Under the pieces are notes generated by a model. It was given only the letters and a program-made list of their open reading frames with translations. It made no database searches and was not told where the DNA came from. DNA of 64,000 bases, taken from Pseudomonadota bacterium. GTDB taxonomy: Bacteria; Pseudomonadota; Gammaproteobacteria; Xanthomonadales; Xanthomonadaceae. The translations under genes were made by a program, and so were the position numbers. The stretch covers positions 68,735 to 132,734 of the forward strand of contig JAEWBY010000080.1 in the NCBI GenBank assembly GCA_023390905.1, written 5' to 3'. Positions 8,379-16,096 of this stretch are shown piece by piece (positions within the stretch are counted from its first letter, which is position 1; every line of letters starts with the position of its first letter).

Positions 8379-9221
8379 TCAATCACCGCGATGATCGCGC
8401 TTGCCCTGATTGCGCCGATCCCGCGCACTCATGCTGCCTTGCGTCGCTTTCATGCGGCTCTCGGCGGCGTGCAGTTCCAGATTCTTGCTGGCGGCCTCGC
8501 CGGACTGGAAGCCGGGTCGTGGCGCGGCGCCTTCCTGCGTCCCGTCCAGCAATTGCCATGGCGCGGTTTCGCGATCGTGCTGCTGCTTCTGCGCCAGCAA
8601 TTCCTGGGTGACAGCGAGCGCCTGCTCGGGCGTGATGCGCTTGCGCGGGCGCGCGGTTGCCGATCCGCCACGGGTCGCGCGCGCACCGGATGGATTGCGC
8701 GTCGTCCCGGTAGACACCGCCTTCGCGGCCGATCGCGCAGAGCCTGGTGCACCGACGCCGGAAGCGCTGCGGGCGTTCGTCGCGCGAGAGGCAGGAGCCG
8801 CTTTGCGCGCTGGCGCTTTCTTTGACGCCGCACGCCGTGGCGTTGAGGTGCTGGCCGGGGTCTTTGTGCGCGTTCCCGTACCGGCCGCATTTCGACGCGC
8901 AGGGGATTTGGCGGTCGCGTTCCTGCCGGCGGCTGCTGGCCGAGTCGCCGATTTTTGCACCGCGGCCTTCTTCGCGGCCGTACGCGTGGTGGACTTCTTC
9001 GCGACTTTTCCCGTGCCGGCTTTCCTGGTGGCGGCCTTCGCGGGCTTCTTTGTCGCTGCCGTCTTTGCCGCGGTCTTCTTTGCAGCGGTCTTTTTTGCCG
9101 CGGCCTTCCTGGCCGGCGACTTGCGCGCCGAACCCTGCGTGCGCGTCGAACCGGTGTCTGCCGCGGTCTTCTTCGTGGTCTTGCGCGTTGCCTTGCGGGC
9201 GGTGGACTTGCGTGTGGCCAT
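8379..9221 (-). CDS. Lys/Ala/Arg-rich histone H1-like protein
   Basis: The first 200 of 280 residues are a low-complexity basic stretch (AAKKTAAKK, KAATRKAG, ARKAAPAS-type repeats) like the C-terminal tails of bacterial histone-H1 and AlgP-like proteins. Such tails neutralise DNA charge and compact the nucleoid. A distinct, less repetitive end (RKRITPEQALAVTQELL, then HDRETAPWQLL and a helix LELHAAESRMKATQ) looks like a short structured domain. The start at 9221 has GGAGGAAGC directly upstream. A hairpin abuts this ribosome-binding site. DNA binding is an inference from composition; no defined DNA-binding fold is visible. Confidence 0.75.
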   Translation of the reverse strand: MATRKSTARKATRKTTKKTAADTGSTRTQGSARKSPARKAAAKKTAAKKTAAKTAATKKPAKAATRKAGTGKVAKKSTTRTAAKKAAVQKSATRPAAAGRNATAKSPARRNAAGTGTRTKTPASTSTPRRAASKKAPARKAAPASRATNARSASGVGAPGSARSAAKAVSTGTTRNPSGARATRGGSATARPRKRITPEQALAVTQELLAQKQQHDRETAPWQLLDGTQEGAAPRPGFQSGEAASKNLELHAAESRMKATQGSMSARDRRNQGKRDHRGD

Positions 9222-9228
9222 GCTTCCT

Positions 9229-9252
9229 CCACGGGCGGGTTTTCGCCCGTGG
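9229..9252 (-). promoter_or_regulatory. Hairpin abutting the ribosome-binding site of the H1-like gene
   Basis: In the minus-strand transcript CCACGGGCG pairs with CGCCCGTGG around a 6-nt loop, and the last two bases of the stem are the first two of GGAGG. It may end the upstream rhomboid transcript or mask the ribosome-binding site. Confidence 0.5.
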
Positions 9253-9295
9253 ATAGCACAGCGGATCTTCAGATCAGGTGAGCATCACCGGCGAT

Positions 9296-9904
9296 TCAGC
9301 GCAGTCCGAGTTCCGCCAGGAAATGGCCGAGGATGCCCGGCTCCATCAGGATCATGAAGAGCACGCCGTACGCTGCGCCGGCCAGATGCGCCCCATGCGC
9401 CACGTTGTCCCCGCCGCGCTTGTCCATCCAGATGCTGTAGGCCACGTAGAGCACGGCGAACAGGATGGCGGGCATAGGCACCACGAACACGATCAGACGC
9501 GCCCAGGGTTGCAGCAGGATGAAGGCGAACAGCAGCGCCGACACCGCGCCCGATGCACCCAGGCACCGGTATTCCGGATCCTTCTGGTGTTTCAGATAGG
9601 TCGGCAGCACCGAGACCAGCAGCGCCGACAGGTAGAACAGCGGAAACACCCACGCGCGGCCGGAGATCTCGGCAATCTGCCATTCCATGAACCGGCCGAC
9701 GAAGAACAGCGTGAACATGTTGAAGAACAGATGCCAGATGTCGGCATGGATGAAGCCATAGCCGATCAGTCGATCGTATTGCTTGTGGCGATCGATCGCC
9801 GGCGGCCACAGGATCAGGCGGCCCGCCAATTGAGGCGAACGGAACGCCAGCAGCGAGACGATCGTGGTCACCACGATCAGCAACAGGGTGATGGGGGCTT
9901 GCAT
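9296..9904 (-). CDS. Rhomboid intramembrane serine protease
   Basis: The 202-aa protein carries about six hydrophobic membrane segments and the rhomboid catalytic pair. Ser118 lies in GASGAVSALLFA, and the histidine, most likely His173, in AHGAHLAGAAYG. HLFFNMFTLFFVG around residues 58-70 supplies the conserved His/Asn that stabilise the oxyanion. Such enzymes cleave single-pass membrane proteins within the bilayer; the substrate is unknown. It starts 9 bases after the POT transporter stop, so the pair is likely co-transcribed. The size is typical for the compact six-helix bacterial form. Confidence 0.92.
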   Translation of the reverse strand: MQAPITLLLIVVTTIVSLLAFRSPQLAGRLILWPPAIDRHKQYDRLIGYGFIHADIWHLFFNMFTLFFVGRFMEWQIAEISGRAWVFPLFYLSALLVSVLPTYLKHQKDPEYRCLGASGAVSALLFAFILLQPWARLIVFVVPMPAILFAVLYVAYSIWMDKRGGDNVAHGAHLAGAAYGVLFMILMEPGILGHFLAELGLR

Positions 9905-9913
9905 CGATAATCC

Positions 9914-11536
9914 TCAGGCGGCGCGGTAGTTGTCCTGCATCGGATAGCGCCGTGCATACAGAGCGAAGGCCAGCGCCGCGACGAACGCGAAGCCGGCGAA
10001 GAAGAACATCAGGAAGGCGTTTTCGCTGAGCCCGGTGCTGGCGATGTGCGCGGTCACCGTGTCGTTGCGCACGCCCGCATTGGTGAGCAGCACCCACAAC
10101 CCGCCGAACGTGCTGGTCAGATACCAGAACGCCATGATCACGCCCTTCATCGCCTGGGTGGCCTGGCTGTAGGCGAACTCGAGCGCGGTGGCCGAAACCA
10201 GCACTTCGCCGAAGGTCAGCAGCGCATACGGCGCGATCTGCCACGCCAGTGACACCGGATCACCGCCGTCCATCCACAGTTGCAGCATGCCGGCGAGGAT
10301 CCAGGCCACGCCGGAAAACGCGATGCCCCAGCCCATCCGGCGCAACGGAGTCGGCTCGAACCCGGCACGGCGCAGGGCCGGATACAGCACCAGATTGTTG
10401 AACGGAATCAGCAGCATGATCAGCAGCGGGTTGAGCGCCTGCATCTGCGAGGCTTCCTTGATCAGCCAGCTCGGCCACCACGCGGCCTCGTGCGGGATCA
10501 CCATGCGGTTGCCCTGCAACACCCAGGTCGACGCCTTCTGATCGAACAACGACCAGAACGGCGTCACCAGTGCGAATACGATCAGGATGCGCAGCACCGC
10601 GCGCACGCTGTCCACCGCCGCATCCGGATGCAGGCCGCGCGCGCGTTCCAGTTGCAGCGAAGCGCCCCATCCGCCCAGCGCGATCAGCACGCCCAGCGAC
10701 AGGCACGCGGTGATCACGAAGCCGAAGGATTGCGGCCACACGCCCGACACCGCGCCGGTCGCGGTCAATGCCCAGCCGAGCAGCATCGCGATCGCCAGCA
10801 CCACGCCGGTCACCGCCACGAAATAGCCGGGCCGGCCTTCGCCCGCGCGACGCGTGCGCAGCGCGGTCATCACCACCGGCATGAAGCCATCGGGATCCGC
10901 GCCGGACGGCGGCACGTTGACGTACTGCCGGCGGCCGAGCCAGAAGATGAAGGTTGCGATGAACATCAGCACGCCGGGAATGCCGAACGCCACGGCCGGC
11001 CCATAGCTGCGCAGGAACAGCGGCATCAGCAGCGAAGCGAAGAACGAGCCGAAGTTGATCGTCCAGTAGAACGCATCGAACACCACCTTGGCCTTGCCCT
11101 TGTTGGTCTGATCGAACTGATCGCCGACGAAGGACACCACCAGCGGCTTGATGCCGCCCGAGCCGAGCGCGATCAGGAACAGGCCCGTGTAGAACCCGGT
11201 GCGATCATTTTCGAACAAAGCCAGGCACGCATGGCCGGCGCAATAGATCAGCGAGAACCACAGCACCGTGTTGTACTTGCCGAAATAGCGATCGGACAGC
11301 CAGCCGCCCAGCAGCGGGAAGAAATACACGCCGATGACGAAACTGTGGAACACGTCCTTGGCCGCGCCTTCGCGGTCGGCTTCGGGCAGATAGGCCAGCA
11401 GGATGCTGCTGGCCAGGAACTGCACCAGGATGTTGCGCATCCCGTAGAAGCTGAACCGCTCGCAGGCCTCGTTGCCGATGATGTAGGGAATCTGCCGCGG
11501 CAGCCTGCCTGCGGTCGCTTCGTTCGTCGGGGTCAT
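9914..11536 (-). CDS. POT/PTR family proton-dependent peptide transporter
   Basis: The product (540 aa, about 12-14 hydrophobic helices) imports di- and tripeptides with protons. The first helix carries NEACERFSFYGMR, the ExxERFxYYG-type proton-coupling motif of the POT family. GGIKPLVVSFVGDQFDQ matches the second family signature. I chose the ATG at 11536 because the translation upstream of it is low-quality coding and would overlap the divergent M14 gene. The neighbours, a secreted M3 dipeptidase and an M14 peptidase, suggest peptide scavenging. Substrate range cannot be read from the sequence. Confidence 0.92.
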   Translation of the reverse strand: MTPTNEATAGRLPRQIPYIIGNEACERFSFYGMRNILVQFLASSILLAYLPEADREGAAKDVFHSFVIGVYFFPLLGGWLSDRYFGKYNTVLWFSLIYCAGHACLALFENDRTGFYTGLFLIALGSGGIKPLVVSFVGDQFDQTNKGKAKVVFDAFYWTINFGSFFASLLMPLFLRSYGPAVAFGIPGVLMFIATFIFWLGRRQYVNVPPSGADPDGFMPVVMTALRTRRAGEGRPGYFVAVTGVVLAIAMLLGWALTATGAVSGVWPQSFGFVITACLSLGVLIALGGWGASLQLERARGLHPDAAVDSVRAVLRILIVFALVTPFWSLFDQKASTWVLQGNRMVIPHEAAWWPSWLIKEASQMQALNPLLIMLLIPFNNLVLYPALRRAGFEPTPLRRMGWGIAFSGVAWILAGMLQLWMDGGDPVSLAWQIAPYALLTFGEVLVSATALEFAYSQATQAMKGVIMAFWYLTSTFGGLWVLLTNAGVRNDTVTAHIASTGLSENAFLMFFFAGFAFVAALAFALYARRYPMQDNYRAA

Positions 11537-11671
11537 CCGGTCATCCGGTGGCAAATTGCCTCGCAGGTTACCGGATCCCCCGCGAGGGGTCGAACCACCA
11601 CGGTCATGCTGTGCGCAGGCACCGCGGGCAGGCATGATGCGGGACTTTCGGCTCCCTGGAAGAACGCGCCC

Positions 11672-13438
11672 ATGATCCGTCCGCTCTCCGCCGCCCTGCT
11701 GCTGGCCCTGTCCCTGCCCTGCCTCGCCGCCGATGCCGCCCGCGCGGATCTGCGCACCGTGTCCGAACAGTCCGGCTTCCTGCGCACCGGACGCTACGAT
11801 GAGGTGATCGCGCTGTGCGATCGTTTCGCGCGCACGTACCCCAAGGCGGTTCGCTGCATCGAATTCGGCACCACGCCCGAGGGCCGCCCGATGAAGGCAT
11901 TGGTCGCATCGACGCGGGGCGCCTGGACCGCCGATCAGGCGCGTCGGCAGAAACTGCCCGTGGAGCTGATCCAGGGCGGCATCCATGCCGGTGAGATCGA
12001 CGGCAAGGACGCGGGTTTCCTCGCCCTGCGCGAAGTGCTGGAAGGCCGGGCCGCCAGCGGCGCGCTGGACAAACTCGTGTGGGTGTTCGTGCCGGTGTTC
12101 AACGTCGACGGCCACGAACGCTTCGGCGCGTGGAATCGCCCGAACCAGCGCGGCCCGGAGGAAATGGGCTGGCGCGTCACCGCGCAGAACTACAACCTCA
12201 ACCGCGACTACGTGAAGGCCGACGCGCCGGAAATGCAGGCGATGCTGCGGCTGGTCAATCAGTGGGATCCGCTGGTCTACGTGGATCTGCATGCCACCGA
12301 CGGCGCGCAGTTCGAACACGACATCTCGGTGCAGGTCGAACCGGTGCACGCCGGCGATGAACCCCTGCGCGGCGCCGGCCGCATGCTGCGCGACAACGTG
12401 CTGGCCGATCTGGCGCGCGAAGGATCGCTGCCGCTGCCGTACTACCCGTCCTTCGTGGTCGGCGACGATCCGTCTTCCGGGTTCGAGGATGGCGTGGCCA
12501 CGCCGCGTTTCTCGCACGGCTACTTCCAGTGGCGCAACCGCATCGGCATGCTGGTGGAAACGCATTCATGGAAGGAATATCCGGTCCGTGTGCGGATCAC
12601 CCGCAACACGATCGTCTCGGTGCTGGATCAGGTCGCCCGGCATGGCGGTGACTGGCTGGCCACCGCGCAGGCGGCCGATCAGCGATCCACGCAACTGGCC
12701 GGCACCACCGTGCCGTTGACCTGGGCGGCCAGCGACAAGACGCGCATGGTCGAATTCAAGGGCTATGCGTACACGCGCACGCCTTCGGACGTATCCGGCG
12801 CGCTGATGACGCGCTACGACGAAAATACCCCGCAGATCTGGCGCGTGCCGATGCGCGATGACATCCAGCCCGCACTGACCATGCCCGCGCCGCGCGCCGG
12901 CTATCTGGTGCCCGCGGCACACGCGGCCTGGGTCGGTGAAAAGCTCAAACAGCACGGCATCGAATTCCGCCGCGTCGCCGCGCGTACGCAGTTGCCGGTG
13001 CAGACCTTCCGCGCCACCGCCACCAGGTTCGCCGCGCAACCAGTGGAAACCCACCAGCGCTTGTCGCTGGAAGGCCAGTGGCAGGCCGAGACGCGCGACG
13101 TTGCGGCCGGCGCGCTGTTCGTTCCTATCCAGCAGGCCAAGTCGCGGCTGGTGATGGCGCTGCTGGAACCGCAGGCGCCCGATTCGCTCGCGGCGTGGGG
13201 CGAATTCAACGGTGCGTTCGAGCGCAAGGAATACATGGAGGATTACGTCGCCGAGGACGTCGCGCGCGGGATGCTCAAGGATCCGGCGGTGAAGGCGGCG
13301 TTCGAGCAGAAGCTCAAGGACGATCCGGCATTCGCCAAGGATGCCGGCGCGCGGCTGGAATTCTTCGCCCGCCGCCATGCCTCCTGGGATGAACGCTTCA
13401 ACCTGTATCCGGTGATGCGGGTCGACAGCGCCCTGTAA
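11672..13438 (+). CDS. M14 family zinc carboxypeptidase, exported
   Basis: This 588-aa protein has a signal peptide (MIRPLSAALLLALSLPCLAADA) and an M14 carboxypeptidase domain up to about residue 330. Zinc ligands are His105 and Glu108 in GGIHAGEIDGKD and His207 in VYVDLHATDG. NYNLNRDYVK (173-182) supplies substrate-binding Asn/Arg, and Glu296 in GMLVETHSWKEY is the expected general base. The last 250 residues form a separate region of unknown role. The start was chosen for the signal peptide. It probably trims C-terminal residues from peptides in the periplasm or outside the cell. The gene diverges from the POT transporter, with 135 bases between them. Confidence 0.88.
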   Translation: MIRPLSAALLLALSLPCLAADAARADLRTVSEQSGFLRTGRYDEVIALCDRFARTYPKAVRCIEFGTTPEGRPMKALVASTRGAWTADQARRQKLPVELIQGGIHAGEIDGKDAGFLALREVLEGRAASGALDKLVWVFVPVFNVDGHERFGAWNRPNQRGPEEMGWRVTAQNYNLNRDYVKADAPEMQAMLRLVNQWDPLVYVDLHATDGAQFEHDISVQVEPVHAGDEPLRGAGRMLRDNVLADLAREGSLPLPYYPSFVVGDDPSSGFEDGVATPRFSHGYFQWRNRIGMLVETHSWKEYPVRVRITRNTIVSVLDQVARHGGDWLATAQAADQRSTQLAGTTVPLTWAASDKTRMVEFKGYAYTRTPSDVSGALMTRYDENTPQIWRVPMRDDIQPALTMPAPRAGYLVPAAHAAWVGEKLKQHGIEFRRVAARTQLPVQTFRATATRFAAQPVETHQRLSLEGQWQAETRDVAAGALFVPIQQAKSRLVMALLEPQAPDSLAAWGEFNGAFERKEYMEDYVAEDVARGMLKDPAVKAAFEQKLKDDPAFAKDAGARLEFFARRHASWDERFNLYPVMRVDSAL

Positions 13439-13508
13439 CATCCGCGCCCGGCGTGTATGCGCCGGGCCATTCACGCGCCCTGTATCGCCGCTTGCGCACG
13501 CTGGCGGC

Positions 13509-14507
13509 ATGGCGCGTTCCGACGATCTCATCGTGCTCCGGCCGGAAGGGCTGTACTGCCCGGCTGGCGATTTCCACATCGACCCGTGGCGGCCGGTGCC
13601 CACCGCCGTGATCACGCATGGTCATGGCGATCACGCGCGCATCGGCATGGGCCGCTATTTCGCCGCCGATGCCTCGCGCCCGATCCTCGACTGGCGGCTG
13701 GGCGCACAGGCGCTGCACACGTTCCAGTACGGTGAGCCGTTCGCGCTCGGCCGCGCGCGCGTCTCGTTCCATCCGGCCGGCCACGTACTCGGTTCGGCGC
13801 AGGTGCGCGTCGAAGTGGATGGCGAAGTCTGGGTGGCATCGGGCGACTACAAGCGCCAGGCCGATCCGACCTGCCATCGCTTCGAGGTCGTGCCCTGCGA
13901 TGTGTTCATCACCGAGGCGACCTTCGGCCTGCCGATCTACAAGTGGGATCCGACACCGGAGGTGGTTCGATCCATCGTCGAGTGGCGCCTGGCGTGTGCC
14001 GAACGGGGGCGTCCGGCGGTGCTGTATGGCTACGCGCTGGGCAAGGCGCAGCGGATCCTGGCCGAGCTGCTGCCGCTGGATGATCAAGCGGTATTCGTGC
14101 ACGGCGCGATCGACAATGGGGTCCGCGTGTATCGCGACGCCGGCGTACCGATGATCGAAACGATCCCGGTGGCCGAACAGGCGCGCGGGCACGACTACGC
14201 CGGACGGCTGATCATCGCCCCGCCCTCGGCCGCGGGTTCGCCCTGGGTGCGGCGCTTCCGCGACGCCGAACATGGTTTCGCATCCGGATGGATGCGCATC
14301 CGCGGCAATCGCCGCCGCCGCAACTACGATCGCGGTTTCGTCATTTCCGACCACGCCGACTGGGACGATCTGCTCGCCACGATCCACCAGACCGGCGCGC
14401 GGCGGGTCATCGCCACGCACGGCAACACCGATGCCTTGATCCGAACGCTGCAGGAACGGGGTGTGGATGCCCAGGCGTTCCGCACCGACTTCGGTGGCGA
14501 GGAATGA
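13509..14507 (+). CDS. Ligase-associated DNA exonuclease (MBL fold)
   Basis: The 332-aa protein has the metallo-beta-lactamase zinc motif HGHGDH at residues 37-42, a central SGDYKRQADPTCHRFE segment and a late FVISDHADWDDL, all as in the beta-CASP-like exonuclease that accompanies the ATP-dependent ligase LigB/Lig in Pseudomonas putida and mycobacteria. It degrades DNA ends. Its stop overlaps the ligase start by 4 bases (ATGA), so this is the first gene of a four-gene repair cassette. The function as DNA exonuclease is from the family. The 70-base gap to the M14 gene holds no clear promoter. Confidence 0.88.
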   Translation: MARSDDLIVLRPEGLYCPAGDFHIDPWRPVPTAVITHGHGDHARIGMGRYFAADASRPILDWRLGAQALHTFQYGEPFALGRARVSFHPAGHVLGSAQVRVEVDGEVWVASGDYKRQADPTCHRFEVVPCDVFITEATFGLPIYKWDPTPEVVRSIVEWRLACAERGRPAVLYGYALGKAQRILAELLPLDDQAVFVHGAIDNGVRVYRDAGVPMIETIPVAEQARGHDYAGRLIIAPPSAAGSPWVRRFRDAEHGFASGWMRIRGNRRRRNYDRGFVISDHADWDDLLATIHQTGARRVIATHGNTDALIRTLQERGVDAQAFRTDFGGEE

Positions 14508-16096
14508 AAGCGTTCGCGCGGCTCTACCAGGATCTGGAACACAGTTCGGGCACGCTCGACAAGCGCGCGCACATCGCCCGCTACGCCGCCGACACGCCGG
14601 CCGAGGATCTGGCGTGGGCGCTGTGGCTGCTCAGCGGCGGCAAGATCACGCGGATCGCCAACGGGCGCGAGCTGCGCGAGTGGATCAGCGAGGAAAGCGG
14701 CGAGCCGATGTGGCTGGTCGAAGAATGCTATGCACACGTCGGCGATCTGGCCGAAACGCTGACGCTGCTGCTGCGGGAACCGGCGCAGGCGGCTGGCGAT
14801 CGCCCGCTGCGCGCCTGGGTCGAGGACACGCTGCTGCCGGTCGCCGGACAGGATCCGGCACTGCGGCGCGATGTCGTGGTCGCCGCATGGCGCACGCTGC
14901 CGCGCGCCGAGCGGCTGGTGTTCAACAAGCTGATCACCGGCGCGCTGCGCATCGGGGTTTCAACGCGATTGGTGCAGCAGGCGCTGGCGGATTTTTCCGG
15001 CGTGCCGCTGGCGCTGCTGGCCCAGCGCATGCTCGGCGCATGGCAACCCTCGGCCGCATTCGTCACCGGGCTGCTCTCGCACGAGGAACAACCCAGCGAT
15101 CGCGAGCAACCCTATCCGTTCTTCCTGGCCTCGCCGATCCCCGGCGCGCCGGAGGATCTCGGCCCCATCGACCAGTGGCTGCTGGAATGGAAATGGGACG
15201 GCATCCGCGTGCAGATCATCCGCCGCGGTGACGAAGTCGCGCTGTGGTCGCGCGGCGAAGAACGACTGGACGGACGCTTTCCCGAGATCGAGGAGGCCGC
15301 AGCATCGCTGGGCGAGGATGCCGTGTTCGATGGCGAACTGCTGGCATGGGACAGCGGCGATGCGCCATTGCCGTTCACCGCGTTGCAGACGCGCATCCAG
15401 CGGCGCCGGCCGAGTGCGCGCCATCTGTCCGCCGCACCGGCGCGCGTGGTGATCTACGACCTGCTCGAACACCAGGGCCAGGACCTGCGCACGCTGCCGC
15501 TGAGCGAACGCCGCGCGCGATTGCAGGACATCCTCGCGCGCCAGCCGGATCCACGACTGTCGCTGTCACGCGAAGTCCAGGCCGGCGACTGGCTGGAAGC
15601 GGCCGCCTTGCGCGCCGATGCGCGTGCGCGCGGCGTCGAGGGCCTGATGATCAAGCGTCGCGATTCGACGTATCAGGTGGGCCGACGGCGCGGTGACTGG
15701 TGGAAGTGGAAAGTCGATCCGCTCAGCATCGACGCAGTGCTGCTCTACGCGCAGGCCGGACATGGCCGGCGCAGCACGCTGTATACCGACTACACCTTCG
15801 GCCTGTGGACCGAGGACAACGTGCTGGTGCCGGTCGCCAAAGCCTATTCGGGGCTGGACGACAAGGAAATCCTCAAGCTGGATCAGTGGATCCGCGCGCA
15901 TACGCTGGAACGCTTCGGGCCGGTGCGATCCGTGCAGCCGGAACTGGTGTTCGAACTGGGCTTCGAGGGCGTCAATCTCAGCACGCGACACAAGTCCGGC
16001 GTGGCGGTGCGGTTTCCGCGCATCCTGCGCTGGCGCCATGACAAGCCACCGGCCGAAGCCGATCGTCTGGCCACGCTGAAGGCATTGGCCGGATGA
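14504..16096 (+). CDS. ATP-dependent DNA ligase of the ligase-helicase-nuclease cassette
   Basis: The 530-aa enzyme seals DNA nicks using ATP. Adenylation Lys230 is in EWKWDGIR (motif I). VFDGELLAWD is motif III and EGLMIKRRDSTYQVG leads into the motif IV-V region, followed by DWWKWK. The N-terminal 200 residues are the DNA-binding domain of the PP_1105-type family, and the C-terminal third is the OB domain. It is not the replicative NAD+ ligase. It overlaps both neighbours by ATGA, a sign of translational coupling. Its likely role is repair of breaks together with the exonuclease, helicase and phosphoesterase; the exact pathway is still poorly defined in bacteria. Confidence 0.93.
   Translation: MKAFARLYQDLEHSSGTLDKRAHIARYAADTPAEDLAWALWLLSGGKITRIANGRELREWISEESGEPMWLVEECYAHVGDLAETLTLLLREPAQAAGDRPLRAWVEDTLLPVAGQDPALRRDVVVAAWRTLPRAERLVFNKLITGALRIGVSTRLVQQALADFSGVPLALLAQRMLGAWQPSAAFVTGLLSHEEQPSDREQPYPFFLASPIPGAPEDLGPIDQWLLEWKWDGIRVQIIRRGDEVALWSRGEERLDGRFPEIEEAAASLGEDAVFDGELLAWDSGDAPLPFTALQTRIQRRRPSARHLSAAPARVVIYDLLEHQGQDLRTLPLSERRARLQDILARQPDPRLSLSREVQAGDWLEAAALRADARARGVEGLMIKRRDSTYQVGRRRGDWWKWKVDPLSIDAVLLYAQAGHGRRSTLYTDYTFGLWTEDNVLVPVAKAYSGLDDKEILKLDQWIRAHTLERFGPVRSVQPELVFELGFEGVNLSTRHKSGVAVRFPRILRWRHDKPPAEADRLATLKALAG

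Noticed and set aside
10280..11671. In-frame extension upstream of the M14 peptidase
   Set aside because: It lies antisense to the POT transporter; the signal peptide at 11672 marks the true start.
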